64,000 bases of DNA from Pseudomonas mohnii (GCF_900105115.1 NZ_FNRV01000001.1:3209501-3273500); one strand, 5' to 3'; numbered from the stretch's first letter, positions 1 through 8,663 are shown. Made by a program: numbers and translations. Notes: generated from the letters alone by a model not told the origin.

Positions 1-291
1 GATCGCCGGTGGCTGGAGGAAATACTGCTCGGCGATTTTCAGCACCGGTTTGATCTGTGACTCGATACCCGCTTCCCTGGCGACTTCATTGGCTGCGTCC
101 AGCAGATCAGGAACTTCGTCGATGTAGGCGGCGACAAAACGTGTCAGTACGCCATTGGCATCCGCCTCCGGCAATTGGATCGCCGGGTGCAAGCGAGGCA
201 GTTTGCTTTCCAGCTGACGCGTCAGCAGGCCGGTTTCGGATTCGTGTTGTTGGGCTTTTTGGATCTGCTCGCGCAATGCGGCGGTGTTCAT
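1..291 (-). CDS. Conserved hypothetical protein, 3' part outside window
   Basis: Only the first 97 codons are present; the gene runs off the left edge on the minus strand. It starts MNTAALREQIQKAQ and is preceded by a GGAG Shine-Dalgarno eight bases upstream of the ATG. The visible part is a charged, soluble, mostly helical protein with no signal peptide or membrane segment. It is divergent from the cytochrome oxidase cluster, as is a small hypothetical gene at the same place in other Pseudomonas. I recognise no domain and give no function. Confidence that it is coding is good because the frame is open to the edge and the ribosome site is well placed. Confidence 0.75.
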   Translation of the reverse strand, partial: MNTAALREQIQKAQQHESETGLLTRQLESKLPRLHPAIQLPEADANGVLTRFVAAYIDEVPDLLDAANEVAREAGIESQIKPVLKIAEQYFLQPPAI

Positions 292-492
292 GAAAACTCC
301 AGGAAACAAGGCAGTGAAATAGGGAAGACATAACTTAGCTGGCTTACGAAAAATGCTAAGACGCATTTGTCATAATTATTTCATCCTTGAGACACCTGCG
401 TTATATCGATTTGCCACCACTCGTCTGCATCCTTCTCCATTCGTGGCCTGCAACGCAAGTTAATGCTGTTTCAGATCATTTACGCCTTCGCA

Positions 493-520
493 TTGCGAGG
501 TGAGAGTCGCTGTCTATACT
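493..520 (+). promoter_or_regulatory. Candidate RpoS-type promoter of the cox cluster
   Basis: In the 370-base gap between the divergent partial gene and coxB there is CTATACT at 514-520, an exact match to the extended RpoS -10 consensus. TTGCGA at 493-498 lies 16 bases upstream of the TATACT hexamer and can act as a weak -35. Transcription would begin near 527 and leave a leader of about 135 bases. The aa3 oxidase operon of P. aeruginosa is known to be RpoS-dependent, which fits. Only a 17-codon open frame (543-596) lies in the leader. I see nothing else in this gap. Confidence 0.5.
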
Positions 521-661
521 CGGACTTGAATGGAGTTAGCTGATGACGCCCGACTGCAAATGCAGCAAGGCCCGGCGATTCAAGTTCGTAGTCTGATGCA
601 GCCGCTCCCTTGCCGCAGGTGAAAGCCGGCGGGATAACAAGAACGATAAGGGGAACCCGCA

Positions 662-1789
662 ATGATGCGACATCCACATGTCTGGATGGGCCTCCTGTTG
701 TGGTCGATTTTCAGCCAGGCGCAAGCCGCCTGGACTGTGAATATGGCGCCTGGAGCGACTGAAATCAGTCACGCTGTATTTGACCTGCACATGACCATTT
801 TCTGGATCTGTGTAGTGATCGGCATCATCGTCTTTGGCGCCATGTTCTGGTCGATGATTCTGCACCGCCGCTCGACCGGGCAGGTGGCCGCAAAATTCCA
901 TGAAAGCACCACCGTCGAAATCCTCTGGACCATCGTGCCCTTCATCATTCTGGTGGCCATGGCGGTTCCCGCGACGGCGACCCTGATCAAGATGTACGAC
1001 CCCAGTGAGCCGGATATCGATATCCAGATCACCGGTTATCAGTGGAAGTGGCATTACAAATACCTGGGCCAGGACGTCGAGTTTTTCAGCAACCTGGCCA
1101 CCCCCGCCAACCAGATCCACAACAAGGAAGCCAAGGGCGAGCATTACCTGCTTGAGGTCGACAAGCCGTTGGTGCTGCCGATTGGCGCCAAGGTGCGCTT
1201 CCTGGTGACATCCGCCGACGTGATCCACTCCTGGTGGGTGCCTGCCTTTGCGGTCAAGCGCGATGCGATCCCGGGGTTCGTCAACGAAGCCTGGACCCGC
1301 GTCGACAAACCCGGCATCTACCGTGGCCAGTGCGCCGAGCTGTGCGGCAAGGATCACGGCTTCATGCCGATCGTGGTCGAGGTCAAGGAAAAGGCCGATT
1401 ACGACAAGTGGCTGGCCGACCGCAAAGCCGAAGCCGCTCAGCTTAAAGAACTGACCAGCAAGGAATGGACCCTCGACGAGCTCAAGGAGCGCGGCGACAA
1501 GATCTATCACACCACGTGCGTAGCCTGTCACCAGGCCGAAGGCCAGGGACTGCCGCCCATGTTCCCGGCGCTCAAGGGCTCGAAAATCGCCACCGGACCG
1601 AAAGAGGCTCACCTGAGCCTGGTCTTCCACGGCAAGCCAGGCACCGCCATGGCGGCGTTCGGCAAGCAGCTCTCGGAAGTCGATATCGCGGCGGTCGTGA
1701 CCTACGAACGTAACGCCTGGGGCAACAACAAGGGCGACATGGTCACTCCTAAAGAAGTGCTGGAGCTGAAACAGGCGGAAAGCAAATGA
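662..1789 (+). CDS. coxB: Cytochrome c oxidase subunit II with fused cytochrome c domain
   Basis: This is the 375-residue electron-entry subunit of an aa3-type terminal oxidase. A signal peptide (about residues 1-23, ending AQA) is followed by two membrane helices (about 44-67 and 85-107) and a periplasmic cupredoxin domain. The CuA ligands are His189 (HSWW), Cys224, Glu226, Cys228, His232 and Met235 in QCAELCGKDHGFM. The C-terminal extension is a class I cytochrome c with C286-VAC-H290 and a distal methionine near AMAAFGKQ. Electrons therefore pass from soluble cytochrome c through the fused heme to CuA and on to subunit I. The start has a good ribosome site (AAGGGGAA). It is the first gene of the cox cluster, 82 bases before subunit I. 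Confidence 0.97.
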   Translation: MMRHPHVWMGLLLWSIFSQAQAAWTVNMAPGATEISHAVFDLHMTIFWICVVIGIIVFGAMFWSMILHRRSTGQVAAKFHESTTVEILWTIVPFIILVAMAVPATATLIKMYDPSEPDIDIQITGYQWKWHYKYLGQDVEFFSNLATPANQIHNKEAKGEHYLLEVDKPLVLPIGAKVRFLVTSADVIHSWWVPAFAVKRDAIPGFVNEAWTRVDKPGIYRGQCAELCGKDHGFMPIVVEVKEKADYDKWLADRKAEAAQLKELTSKEWTLDELKERGDKIYHTTCVACHQAEGQGLPPMFPALKGSKIATGPKEAHLSLVFHGKPGTAMAAFGKQLSEVDIAAVVTYERNAWGNNKGDMVTPKEVLELKQAESK

Positions 1790-1871
1790 CCCGGTCTATT
1801 GCGCATGTAAGGAACCGGTCGAGGCACAGTGCCCCGGCCTGCCCAGCCCATCTGTTGACAGGAGACAGGCC

Positions 1872-3458
1872 ATGAGCGCCGTTATCGATGACCACGGTCA
1901 TGCCGACCACGCCCACGGCCCCGCCAAAGGCCTGATGCGCTGGGTGCTGACCACCAACCACAAGGACATCGGCACGCTGTACCTGTGGTTTGCCTTCACC
2001 ATGTTCCTGCTCGGCGGTTCGTTCGCGATGGTGATCCGCGCCGAATTGTTCCAGCCAGGCCTGCAAATCGTCGAACCGGCGTTCTTCAACCAGATGACCA
2101 CCATGCACGGTCTGGTGATGGTGTTCGGTGCGGTGATGCCCGCGTTCGTCGGCCTCGCCAACTGGATGATCCCACTGATGATCGGCGCGCCGGACATGGC
2201 CCTGCCGCGGATGAACAACTTCAGCTTCTGGCTGCTGCCGGCTGCGTTCATCCTGCTGGTCTCGACCCTGTTCACCCCCGGTGGCGGACCGAACTTCGGC
2301 TGGACCTTCTACGCTCCGCTGTCAACGACCTATGCACCGGAAAGCGTGACGTTCTTCATCTTCGCCATCCACTTGATGGGGATCAGTTCGATCATGGGCG
2401 CGATCAACGTGATCGCCACCATCCTCAACCTGCGCGCCCCCGGCATGACGTTGATGAAAATGCCGCTGTTCGTCTGGACCTGGCTGATCACCGCGTTTCT
2501 GCTGATTGCGGTGATGCCGGTACTGGCCGGGTGCGTGACGATGATGCTGATGGACATCCATTTCGGCACCAGCTTCTTCAGCGCCGCCGGTGGCGGTGAC
2601 CCGGTACTGTTCCAGCACGTGTTCTGGTTCTTCGGCCACCCCGAGGTGTACATCATGATTCTGCCGGCCTTCGGCGCCGTCAGTTCGATCATCCCGACCT
2701 TCTCGCGCAAGCCGCTGTTCGGCTACACCTCGATGGTCTACGCCACGGCGAGTATCGCGTTCCTGTCGTTCATCGTCTGGGCGCACCACATGTTCGTGGT
2801 CGGCATTCCGCTGGTGGGCGAGCTGTTCTTCATGTACGCCACGCTGCTGATCGCGGTGCCGACGGGCGTGAAGGTGTTCAACTGGGCCAGCACCATGTGG
2901 CAGGGCTCGCTGACCTTCGAGACACCCATGCTGTTTGCCGTAGCGTTCGTGATCCTGTTCACCATCGGCGGTTTTTCCGGGTTGATGCTGGCCATCGCCC
3001 CGGCGGACTTCCAGTACCAGGACACCTACTTCGTGGTCGCGCACTTCCACTATGTGCTGGTGCCAGGGGCGATCTTCGGGATCTTCGCCTCGGCCTACTA
3101 CTGGATGCCGAAATGGACCGGCCACATGTACGACGAAACCCTCGGCAAGCTGCATTTCTGGCTGTCGTTCATCGGCATGAACATGGCCTTCTTCCCGATG
3201 CACTTCGTAGGGCTGGCCGGCATGCCGCGCCGGATTCCGGACTACAACCTGCAATTCGCCGACTTCAACATGGTGTCGTCGATCGGCGCGTTCATGTTCG
3301 GCGCCACGCAGATCTTCTTCCTGTTCATCGTGATCAAGACCATTCGCGGCGGCCCGCCAGCACCGGCCAAACCGTGGGATGGGGCCGAAGGCCTGGAGTG
3401 GAGCATCCCGTCGCCGGCGCCGTATCACACCTTCACCACGCCGCCGGAAGTGAAATGA
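1872..3458 (+). CDS. ctaD: Cytochrome c oxidase subunit I (aa3 type)
   Basis: This is the 528-residue catalytic subunit, which reduces O2 to water and pumps protons across the inner membrane. The family ligands are all present: His79 (TMHGLVM, heme a), His256-Pro-Glu-Val-Tyr260 (CuB histidine with its cross-linked tyrosine), His305-His306 (CuB), and His391/His393 in VAHFHYV (heme a3 and heme a). About twelve membrane helices are predicted by eye. The start ATGAGCGCC follows GGAGACAGG. An N-terminal stretch rich in His (DDHGHADHAHG) precedes the first helix. It is often named coxA in Pseudomonas. Confidence 0.98.
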   Translation: MSAVIDDHGHADHAHGPAKGLMRWVLTTNHKDIGTLYLWFAFTMFLLGGSFAMVIRAELFQPGLQIVEPAFFNQMTTMHGLVMVFGAVMPAFVGLANWMIPLMIGAPDMALPRMNNFSFWLLPAAFILLVSTLFTPGGGPNFGWTFYAPLSTTYAPESVTFFIFAIHLMGISSIMGAINVIATILNLRAPGMTLMKMPLFVWTWLITAFLLIAVMPVLAGCVTMMLMDIHFGTSFFSAAGGGDPVLFQHVFWFFGHPEVYIMILPAFGAVSSIIPTFSRKPLFGYTSMVYATASIAFLSFIVWAHHMFVVGIPLVGELFFMYATLLIAVPTGVKVFNWASTMWQGSLTFETPMLFAVAFVILFTIGGFSGLMLAIAPADFQYQDTYFVVAHFHYVLVPGAIFGIFASAYYWMPKWTGHMYDETLGKLHFWLSFIGMNMAFFPMHFVGLAGMPRRIPDYNLQFADFNMVSSIGAFMFGATQIFFLFIVIKTIRGGPPAPAKPWDGAEGLEWSIPSPAPYHTFTTPPEVK

Positions 3459-3469
3459 ACGTAACCCCT

Positions 3470-3569
3470 GTAGGAGCGAGCCTGCTCGCGAAAAACCTGA
3501 GAGCGCCGCGGAGCATCAGGCTTGCAGCGTTATCGTTGACGACCATCGCGAGCAGGCTCGCTCCCACAG
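3470..3569. repeat. REP doublet inside the cox operon
   Basis: Two inverted copies of the Pseudomonas REP core are present: TAGGAGCGAGCCTGCTCGCG at 3471-3490 and its reverse complement near 3547-3566. They are separated by about 55 bases. Each copy can fold into a hairpin (GAGC-GCTC). The doublet fills the gap between subunit I and the Cox11 gene, so it may form mRNA structure or an intra-operon processing or attenuation point. Confidence 0.9.
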
Positions 3570-3593
3570 GGGGCCCGGTTGCGGGTTGGAACC

Positions 3594-4148
3594 ATGGCTG
3601 ACTCGATTTCGATGAAGAAACTGGTCACCCGCCTGCTATTGGTGGTGGTAGCGATGTTTGTTTTCGGCTTTGCCCTGGTGCCTATCTACGACGTGATGTG
3701 CAAGGCATTCGGCATCAATGGCAAGACCGCCGGGCAGTACGAGGGCGAGCAAACGGTCGACACCTCGCGGCAGGTTCGCGTGCAGTTTCTGTCGATGAAT
3801 AACGCCGACATGCCGTGGGAGTTCTATCCCAAGGGTGATGATCTGGTGGCCCATCCGGGGGCGGTGAACGAGATGATCTTCATCGCGCATAACCCCACCG
3901 ACCGCCCGATGAGCGCCCAGGCTGTCCCGAGCATCGCGCCCAGCACCGCGGCGGCGTATTTCCACAAGACCGAATGTTTTTGCTTTACCCAGCAAGTGCT
4001 GCAGCCCGGTCAACGGATCGAGATGCCGGTACGTTTCATCGTTGACCGTGACATGCCCAAGGATGTGAAGCACCTGACGCTGTCCTACACGCTGTTCGAT
4101 ATCACCGCCCGACATCCACCGGTAGTCGTTGCAAACACTGGCGGTTGA
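3594..4148 (+). CDS. ctaG: Cytochrome c oxidase assembly protein CtaG/Cox11
   Basis: This copper chaperone delivers Cu to the CuB site of subunit I. The 184-residue protein has one N-terminal membrane anchor (about residues 11-30) and a periplasmic Ig-like domain. The copper-binding Cys-Phe-Cys is at 128-130 in the motif TECFCFTQQ, which is diagnostic for Cox11. I start at the ATG at 3594 (MADSISMKK) and not at an in-frame TTG 15 bases upstream, because the longer form adds no family-like sequence. It lies between subunits I and III, as in other Pseudomonas. Confidence 0.95.
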   Translation: MADSISMKKLVTRLLLVVVAMFVFGFALVPIYDVMCKAFGINGKTAGQYEGEQTVDTSRQVRVQFLSMNNADMPWEFYPKGDDLVAHPGAVNEMIFIAHNPTDRPMSAQAVPSIAPSTAAAYFHKTECFCFTQQVLQPGQRIEMPVRFIVDRDMPKDVKHLTLSYTLFDITARHPPVVVANTGG

Positions 4149-4173
4149 GCGTGCCCGATAAGGAGAACAATCA

Positions 4174-5061
4174 ATGGCAACTCATGAACATTATTACGTT
4201 CCCGCCCAGAGCAAGTGGCCGATCATTGCCACGCTCGGCATGCTCACCACCGTGTTCGGCCTGGCCACCTGGTTCAACGACCTGAAAGCCGCGCGGCCGG
4301 AATCCCACGGCCCACTGATTTTTTTCGTCGGTGGCCTGCTGTTGGCCTACATGCTGTTCGGTTGGTTCGGCGCGGTGATCAAGGAAAGTCGCGGCGGACT
4401 GTACAGCCCGCAGATGGATCGCTCGTTCCGCTGGGGCATGAGCTGGTTCATCTTCTCGGAGGTCATGTTCTTCATCGCCTTTTTCGGCGCACTGTTTTAT
4501 GTGCGCCACGTCTCCGGCCCGGCTCTGGGTGGCGAAGGCGCCAAAGGCATCGCCCATATGCTGTGGCCGAACTTCCAGTTCACCTGGCCACTGCTGAACA
4601 ATCCAGACTCCAAACTCTTCCCGCCGCCCAAGGAGGTCATCAGCCCCTGGGGCCTGCCGCTGCTCAATACCGTGTTGCTGGTGAGCTCCAGCGTGACGGT
4701 GACCATCGCCCACCACGCCTTGAAGAAAGGCCATCGCGGCGCGCTGAAACTCTGGCTGGCGATCACCGTGCTGCTCGGTTGCGCGTTCCTGACCTTCCAG
4801 GCCGAAGAGTACATGCACGCCTACCACGAACTGGGCCTGACCCTGGGCTCGGGCATCTATGGCGCGACGTTCTTCATGCTCACCGGCTTCCATGGTGCCC
4901 ACGTGACCATCGGCACCATCATCCTGTTCGTGATGCTGATGCGGATCATGCGCGGGCACTTCGACGCCGATCATCAGTTCGGCTTCGAGGCGGCGAGTTG
5001 GTATTGGCACTTCGTGGACGTGGTGTGGATCGGACTGTTCGTTTTCGTCTACGTGCTTTAA
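4174..5061 (+). CDS. coxC: Cytochrome c oxidase subunit III
   Basis: This 295-residue heme-copper oxidase subunit III contains about seven membrane helices, with the conserved FSEVMFF, FQAEEY and GFHGAHVTIGT segments typical of the family. The subunit stabilises subunit I and supports sustained proton uptake. The start has a strong AAGGAGAA ribosome site 8 bases upstream. It follows Cox11 by 25 bases, which supports co-transcription. Confidence 0.97.
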   Translation: MATHEHYYVPAQSKWPIIATLGMLTTVFGLATWFNDLKAARPESHGPLIFFVGGLLLAYMLFGWFGAVIKESRGGLYSPQMDRSFRWGMSWFIFSEVMFFIAFFGALFYVRHVSGPALGGEGAKGIAHMLWPNFQFTWPLLNNPDSKLFPPPKEVISPWGLPLLNTVLLVSSSVTVTIAHHALKKGHRGALKLWLAITVLLGCAFLTFQAEEYMHAYHELGLTLGSGIYGATFFMLTGFHGAHVTIGTIILFVMLMRIMRGHFDADHQFGFEAASWYWHFVDVVWIGLFVFVYVL

Positions 5062-5064
5062 GAG

Positions 5065-5120
5065 CAGCTATAAGCCGCAAGCTGCAAGCCTCAAGTTGGA
5101 AGCGCTTGAAGCTTGAAGCT
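5065..5120. repeat. Imperfect inverted repeat after coxC
   Basis: Arms at 5080-5095 and 5105-5120 pair over 16 bases with two mismatches around a 9-base loop (AGCTGCAAGCCTCAAG against CTTGAAGCTTGAAGCT). The repeat sits between the convergent ends of coxC and the small minus-strand DUF2909 gene. It could be a hairpin that ends or protects transcripts in either direction. There is no U-tract, so I call it a repeat and not a terminator. Confidence 0.55.
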
Positions 5121-5322
5121 ACCAAGGGGCATGGGAAACCAACTGGCCGCTGAAAAAACCCCAGGCGATCAAGCCGACGGTAATGGCGGCCAGTGCAACA
5201 CGGACACTCAAGGCAATGACGAGGCGGTTCGAGCTGCTGTCGTCCTTGACCAGAAAAAACAGGCCGCTGAACAGGCTGACAACCGTGGCAATCAGCATCA
5301 GGACGATGGCTGCTTTGAGCAT
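5119..5322 (-). CDS. Small twin-transmembrane protein (DUF2909)
   Basis: The 67-residue protein has two hydrophobic helices (about residues 3-25 and 35-60) separated by a charged loop (KDDSSSNR). Length, topology and position match the DUF2909 proteins found beside Pseudomonas cox genes. It is encoded on the strand opposite to the cox cluster, between coxC and the SURF1 gene, so it must have its own promoter or be read antisense to the operon. Function is unknown; a role linked to oxidase assembly is only a guess from position. Confidence 0.8.
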   Translation of the reverse strand: MLKAAIVLMLIATVVSLFSGLFFLVKDDSSSNRLVIALSVRVALAAITVGLIAWGFFSGQLVSHAPW

Positions 5323-5392
5323 GGTGGAACTCCGGGGGACAGGCGATGCATTTGAGTATAGCTATCGCAATGACCGACTTTCTGGCGACGCC

Positions 5393-6133
5393 ATGAAGCG
5401 CTTCCGGCCGGGCATCGTGCCGACACTGGTGGTGACGCTGTTGCTGCCACTGCTGGTGTCCCTGGGGTTCTGGCAATTGAGCCGGGGCGCGGAGAAAAGC
5501 GCGCTGCTGCAAAGCTACACCGAGCGCCGGGCCGCCGAGCCGATGGCCAGCACCGAGCTGCAACACACCGCAGACCCGGCCTTTCGCCGCGTGCGCCTGC
5601 ACGGCCAGTTTGATGCCGCCCACAGCCTGCTGCTGGATAACCGTCAGCGCGATGGCAAGGTCGGGGTCGAACTGCTGCAACCATTTCAGGATCAGGCGAC
5701 CGGACTCTGGCTGCTGGTCAACCGCGGCTGGCTGCCATGGCCGGACCGGCGCACACCGCCTCAATTCACCACCCCTGCCGATGCCTTGAGTCTCGACGCG
5801 TGGGTCTACGTCTCCCCCGGCGCGACCTTCCAGCTCCATGCCGATCCCAACTCAACGACCTGGCCTCAACTGGTCACGGCGGTTGACCCGGCAAAACTCT
5901 GGTCAGCCCTCGAGCGCGAAGGGTTCGCCTACGAATTACGCGAGGAAAGCGGCCCCGCGTCCTACCAGGCTGACTGGCCGGTGGTCGCCATGGGCCCGGA
6001 AAAACACATCGCTTACGCCGTGCAGTGGTTCGCCATGGCGATCGCCCTGTTCGGCCTTTATCTCTACCTCGGCTGGCACAACGCAAAGGAGAAACACCAT
6101 GGGAGCGGCCATGAATCCACCCAGCATGTCTGA
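5393..6133 (+). CDS. SURF1-family oxidase assembly protein
   Basis: This 246-residue protein has the SURF1 topology: an N-terminal helix (TLVVTLLLPLLVSLGFWQLSR), a periplasmic domain, and a C-terminal helix (YAVQWFAMAIALFGLYLYLG). The family signatures GFWQL, NRGW and YAVQWF are present. SURF1 proteins help heme a insertion into subunit I. I start at the ATG at 5393 because everything upstream in frame lacks family similarity and overlaps the divergent small gene. It is followed immediately by the membrane protein gene at 6099, which it overlaps by 35 bases. Confidence 0.92.
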   Translation: MKRFRPGIVPTLVVTLLLPLLVSLGFWQLSRGAEKSALLQSYTERRAAEPMASTELQHTADPAFRRVRLHGQFDAAHSLLLDNRQRDGKVGVELLQPFQDQATGLWLLVNRGWLPWPDRRTPPQFTTPADALSLDAWVYVSPGATFQLHADPNSTTWPQLVTAVDPAKLWSALEREGFAYELREESGPASYQADWPVVAMGPEKHIAYAVQWFAMAIALFGLYLYLGWHNAKEKHHGSGHESTQHV

Positions 6134-6692
6134 GGCGAAAACGCCGGCGAGTCGGCGCAAGGGTCGCTTGCAGTTGCTGTTGATCCTGCTCGGGGTGATC
6201 GGTCCGATGATCCTCGCCACCGGCATGTACAAACTGCAGTTCTGGGTGCCGGAGGGCCGCAGTTATCACGGCGAACTGATCGGCAACGGTCAGACACGCG
6301 CCGACATCGGCGTGCAGGCGCAGGAGGACCGCTGGCAGATGCTGGTCACCGCGCCGAAGGATTGCGCGTTGGACTGCCAGCAGTTGGTGTATCTGGCACG
6401 GCAAATCCAGATCGGCCTCGGTCGCGATGCCTCTCGCGCCAGCCACGCACTTGCCGCCGCCCAGCCCCTGACGTCCGAGTACGACGCCAAACTGACTCGG
6501 GAATATCCGCAGCTGCAGCGCTATCCGCTGGATTTGAGCACTTTCAGTCAATCGAACGGCGACAAGACCACGCCGCAACTGTGGATCATCGATCCACACG
6601 GCAATCTGGTGCTGCGCTACGACCCGTCGGTCAAGGGCAAGGACTTGCTCAACGACCTGCGCCACCTGCTGAAACTGTCGAACATCGGATAA
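6099..6692 (+). CDS. Membrane-anchored protein of the cox cluster
   Basis: This is a 197-residue protein with one N-terminal membrane helix (about residues 23-45: LQLLLILLGVIGPMILAT) and a periplasmic domain containing a C-x-x-x-C pair in KDCALDCQQLVYLARQ. The fold looks related to SCO/thioredoxin-like assembly factors (the ending WIIDPHGNLVLRYDP resembles the SCO C-terminal part). The start at 6099 has an AAAGGAG site 7 bases upstream and overlaps the end of the SURF1 gene. A role in oxidase assembly or copper handling is inferred from position and the cysteine pair; no specific function is established. Confidence 0.85.
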   Translation: MGAAMNPPSMSEAKTPASRRKGRLQLLLILLGVIGPMILATGMYKLQFWVPEGRSYHGELIGNGQTRADIGVQAQEDRWQMLVTAPKDCALDCQQLVYLARQIQIGLGRDASRASHALAAAQPLTSEYDAKLTREYPQLQRYPLDLSTFSQSNGDKTTPQLWIIDPHGNLVLRYDPSVKGKDLLNDLRHLLKLSNIG

Positions 6693-6702
6693 GGGCATCG
6701 TC

Positions 6703-7776
6703 ATGGCCAAACCTGGATTTCGCCTCGCGCTGTTTGCCACCTTGCTGGCGCTGATTGTGGTGTTGCTCGGCGCCTATACCCGCCTGACCCACGCCGGCCT
6801 CGGCTGCCCGGACTGGCCGGGCTGCTACGGCTTTATCAGTGTGCCGAAAAGCGAAGCCCAACTGGCCCATGCCGAATTGCATTTCCCTGACGCTCCAGTA
6901 GAGGCCCACAAGGGCTGGAACGAGATGATCCATCGCTACTTTGCCGGCACCCTTGGCATGCTGATCTCGGTGCTGGCCGGACGTGCCTGGATCAATCGCT
7001 GGCATCCGGGACAACCGCTGAAGCTGCCGTTGTTCCTGCTGGCGGTGGTGTTTGGCCAAGCGGCGTTCGGCATGTGGACGGTGACGCTCAAGCTCTGGCC
7101 GCAAGTGGTCACCGGGCATTTGCTGGGCGGCTTTGCCACGCTGAGCCTGTTGTTTCTGCTGACCTTGCGCCTGTCCGGCGTACTGCCGGCGCTGACCGTG
7201 CCACGACGCTTGCAACACTGGGCGACGGCCGGGTTGCTGCTGGTGATCCTGCAAATTGCCCTCGGCGGCTGGGTCAGTTCCAACTACGCCGCCGTGGCCT
7301 GCATCGACTTCCCGACCTGCCACGGTCAATGGCTGCCCCCCGCCGACTTCGCCAACGGCTTTCACCTGACCCAACACATCGGCCCGAATTACCTCGGCGG
7401 GCAACTGGACAGCGATGCCCGCACCGCGATTCACCTGACGCACCGCATCGGCGCGTTGCTGGTGACCCTCGTTCTACTGGGTCTGGCGTGGCAACTGAAG
7501 GCGGTCGGCATGACGCGCCTGGCGGGCCTGGTACTGATCGCTCTCGCCGCACAAATCACCCTCGGTATCAGCAACGTGCTGTTTCATCTGCCCCTGCCAG
7601 TGGCCGTCGCGCACAACGCCGGGGGCGCTGCGCTGCTGCTGACCATGGTGTTGGTCAATTATCACGCCCGCACCAGCCTGATTCGGGTCAAACAACCGAC
7701 TCGCTGGCGCTTCAGTCCGCGTAAACAAACAGCCGGGCCCATAACAATAAAAGGAGAGATGCCATGGCGATTCTGA
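6703..7776 (+). CDS. ctaA: Heme A synthase (CtaA/COX15)
   Basis: This protein oxidises the methyl group of heme O to the formyl group of heme A in the inner membrane. It has 357 residues with about eight helices in two four-helix halves. The conserved heme-binding histidines are visible in EMIHRYFAGTLG, VTGHLLGG, LTHRIGALL and VAHNAGGA. The cysteine pairs GCPDWPGC and CIDFPTC are in the periplasmic loops. The gene begins 10 bases after the previous stop and its 3' end overlaps the heme O synthase gene by 13 bases, which suggests translational coupling of two consecutive enzymes of the pathway. Confidence 0.96.
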   Translation: MAKPGFRLALFATLLALIVVLLGAYTRLTHAGLGCPDWPGCYGFISVPKSEAQLAHAELHFPDAPVEAHKGWNEMIHRYFAGTLGMLISVLAGRAWINRWHPGQPLKLPLFLLAVVFGQAAFGMWTVTLKLWPQVVTGHLLGGFATLSLLFLLTLRLSGVLPALTVPRRLQHWATAGLLLVILQIALGGWVSSNYAAVACIDFPTCHGQWLPPADFANGFHLTQHIGPNYLGGQLDSDARTAIHLTHRIGALLVTLVLLGLAWQLKAVGMTRLAGLVLIALAAQITLGISNVLFHLPLPVAVAHNAGGAALLLTMVLVNYHARTSLIRVKQPTRWRFSPRKQTAGPITIKGEMPWRF

Positions 7777-8663
7777 TCGGCGAACGTCCCAGTCAGGCGA
7801 TCTGGCGTGACTACCTGGAGCTGACCAAACCGAAAGTGGTGGTGCTGATGCTCATCACCTCACTGGTGGGGATGTTTCTCGCCACCCGCGCCGGTGTGCC
7901 ATGGACCGTGTTGCTGTTCGGCAATCTGGGAATCGCCCTGTGCGCGGGCGGTGCGGCAGCGGTCAACCATGTGGTGGACCGGCGCATCGATGCGGTGATG
8001 GCCCGCACGCACAAACGGCCACTGGCTGAAGGCCGGGTGACGCCGGCCGCCGCGCTGACCTTTGCCCTGGTGCTGGCGGTGCTCGGCCAGGCCTTGCTGC
8101 TGGCCTTTACCAATCCGCTGACGGCCTGGCTGACCCTCGCCTCCCTGCTCGGCTATGCCGTGGTGTACACCGGTTTCCTCAAGCGCGCGACGCCACAGAA
8201 CATTGTCATCGGCGGGCTGGCCGGTGCCGCTCCGCCCTTGCTCGGCTGGACCGCCGCCACCGGTCATGTCAGCGCCGAACCGCTCTTGCTGGTCCTGATC
8301 ATCTTCGCCTGGACCCCGCCACACTTCTGGGCCCTGGCCATTCACCGCAAAGAAGAATACGCCAAGGCCGATATTCCGATGCTGCCGGTGACCCATGGCG
8401 AGCATTACACCAAGGTGCATATCCTGCTTTACACCGGTGCGCTGCTGGCCGTCAGCCTGATGCCGTATGTGATTCACATGAGTGGCCTGCTCTACCTGAT
8501 TTGCGCCATCGGACTGGGCGCCCGATTTCTGCAATGGGCGGTGGTGCTGTACCGTGGCACTCGGCCGCACGCGGCGATCAACACCTTCAAGTACTCTATT
8601 TACTACTTGTTCCTGCTGTTCATCGCCCTGCTCGTTGACCACTACTTATTGTTGAATCTATGA
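7764..8663 (+). CDS. cyoE: Protoheme IX farnesyltransferase (heme O synthase)
   Basis: This is a UbiA-family prenyltransferase that adds the farnesyl group to heme b to make heme O, the substrate of heme A synthase. It is 299 residues with about nine helices. The first Asp-rich motif is N68-xxx-D72-xxx-D76 (NHVVDRRID), followed by RTHKRPL. The start has an AAAGGAGAG site. It overlaps the preceding ctaA by 13 bases and the following SCO gene by 4 bases (ATGA). Confidence 0.96.
   Translation: MAILIGERPSQAIWRDYLELTKPKVVVLMLITSLVGMFLATRAGVPWTVLLFGNLGIALCAGGAAAVNHVVDRRIDAVMARTHKRPLAEGRVTPAAALTFALVLAVLGQALLLAFTNPLTAWLTLASLLGYAVVYTGFLKRATPQNIVIGGLAGAAPPLLGWTAATGHVSAEPLLLVLIIFAWTPPHFWALAIHRKEEYAKADIPMLPVTHGEHYTKVHILLYTGALLAVSLMPYVIHMSGLLYLICAIGLGARFLQWAVVLYRGTRPHAAINTFKYSIYYLFLLFIALLVDHYLLLNL

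Noticed and set aside
2322..3428. 368-codon frame antisense to cytochrome oxidase subunit I, and a similar one antisense to gltP (35837-37294)
   Set aside because: Both have the composition expected of a mirrored GC-rich gene (strings of Arg, His, Gln, Asp) and no ribosome site or domain.
3470..3569. REP copies considered as a CRISPR array or attachment sites
   Set aside because: Copies are inverted pairs at scattered gene ends with no regular spacers and no cas genes or integrase.
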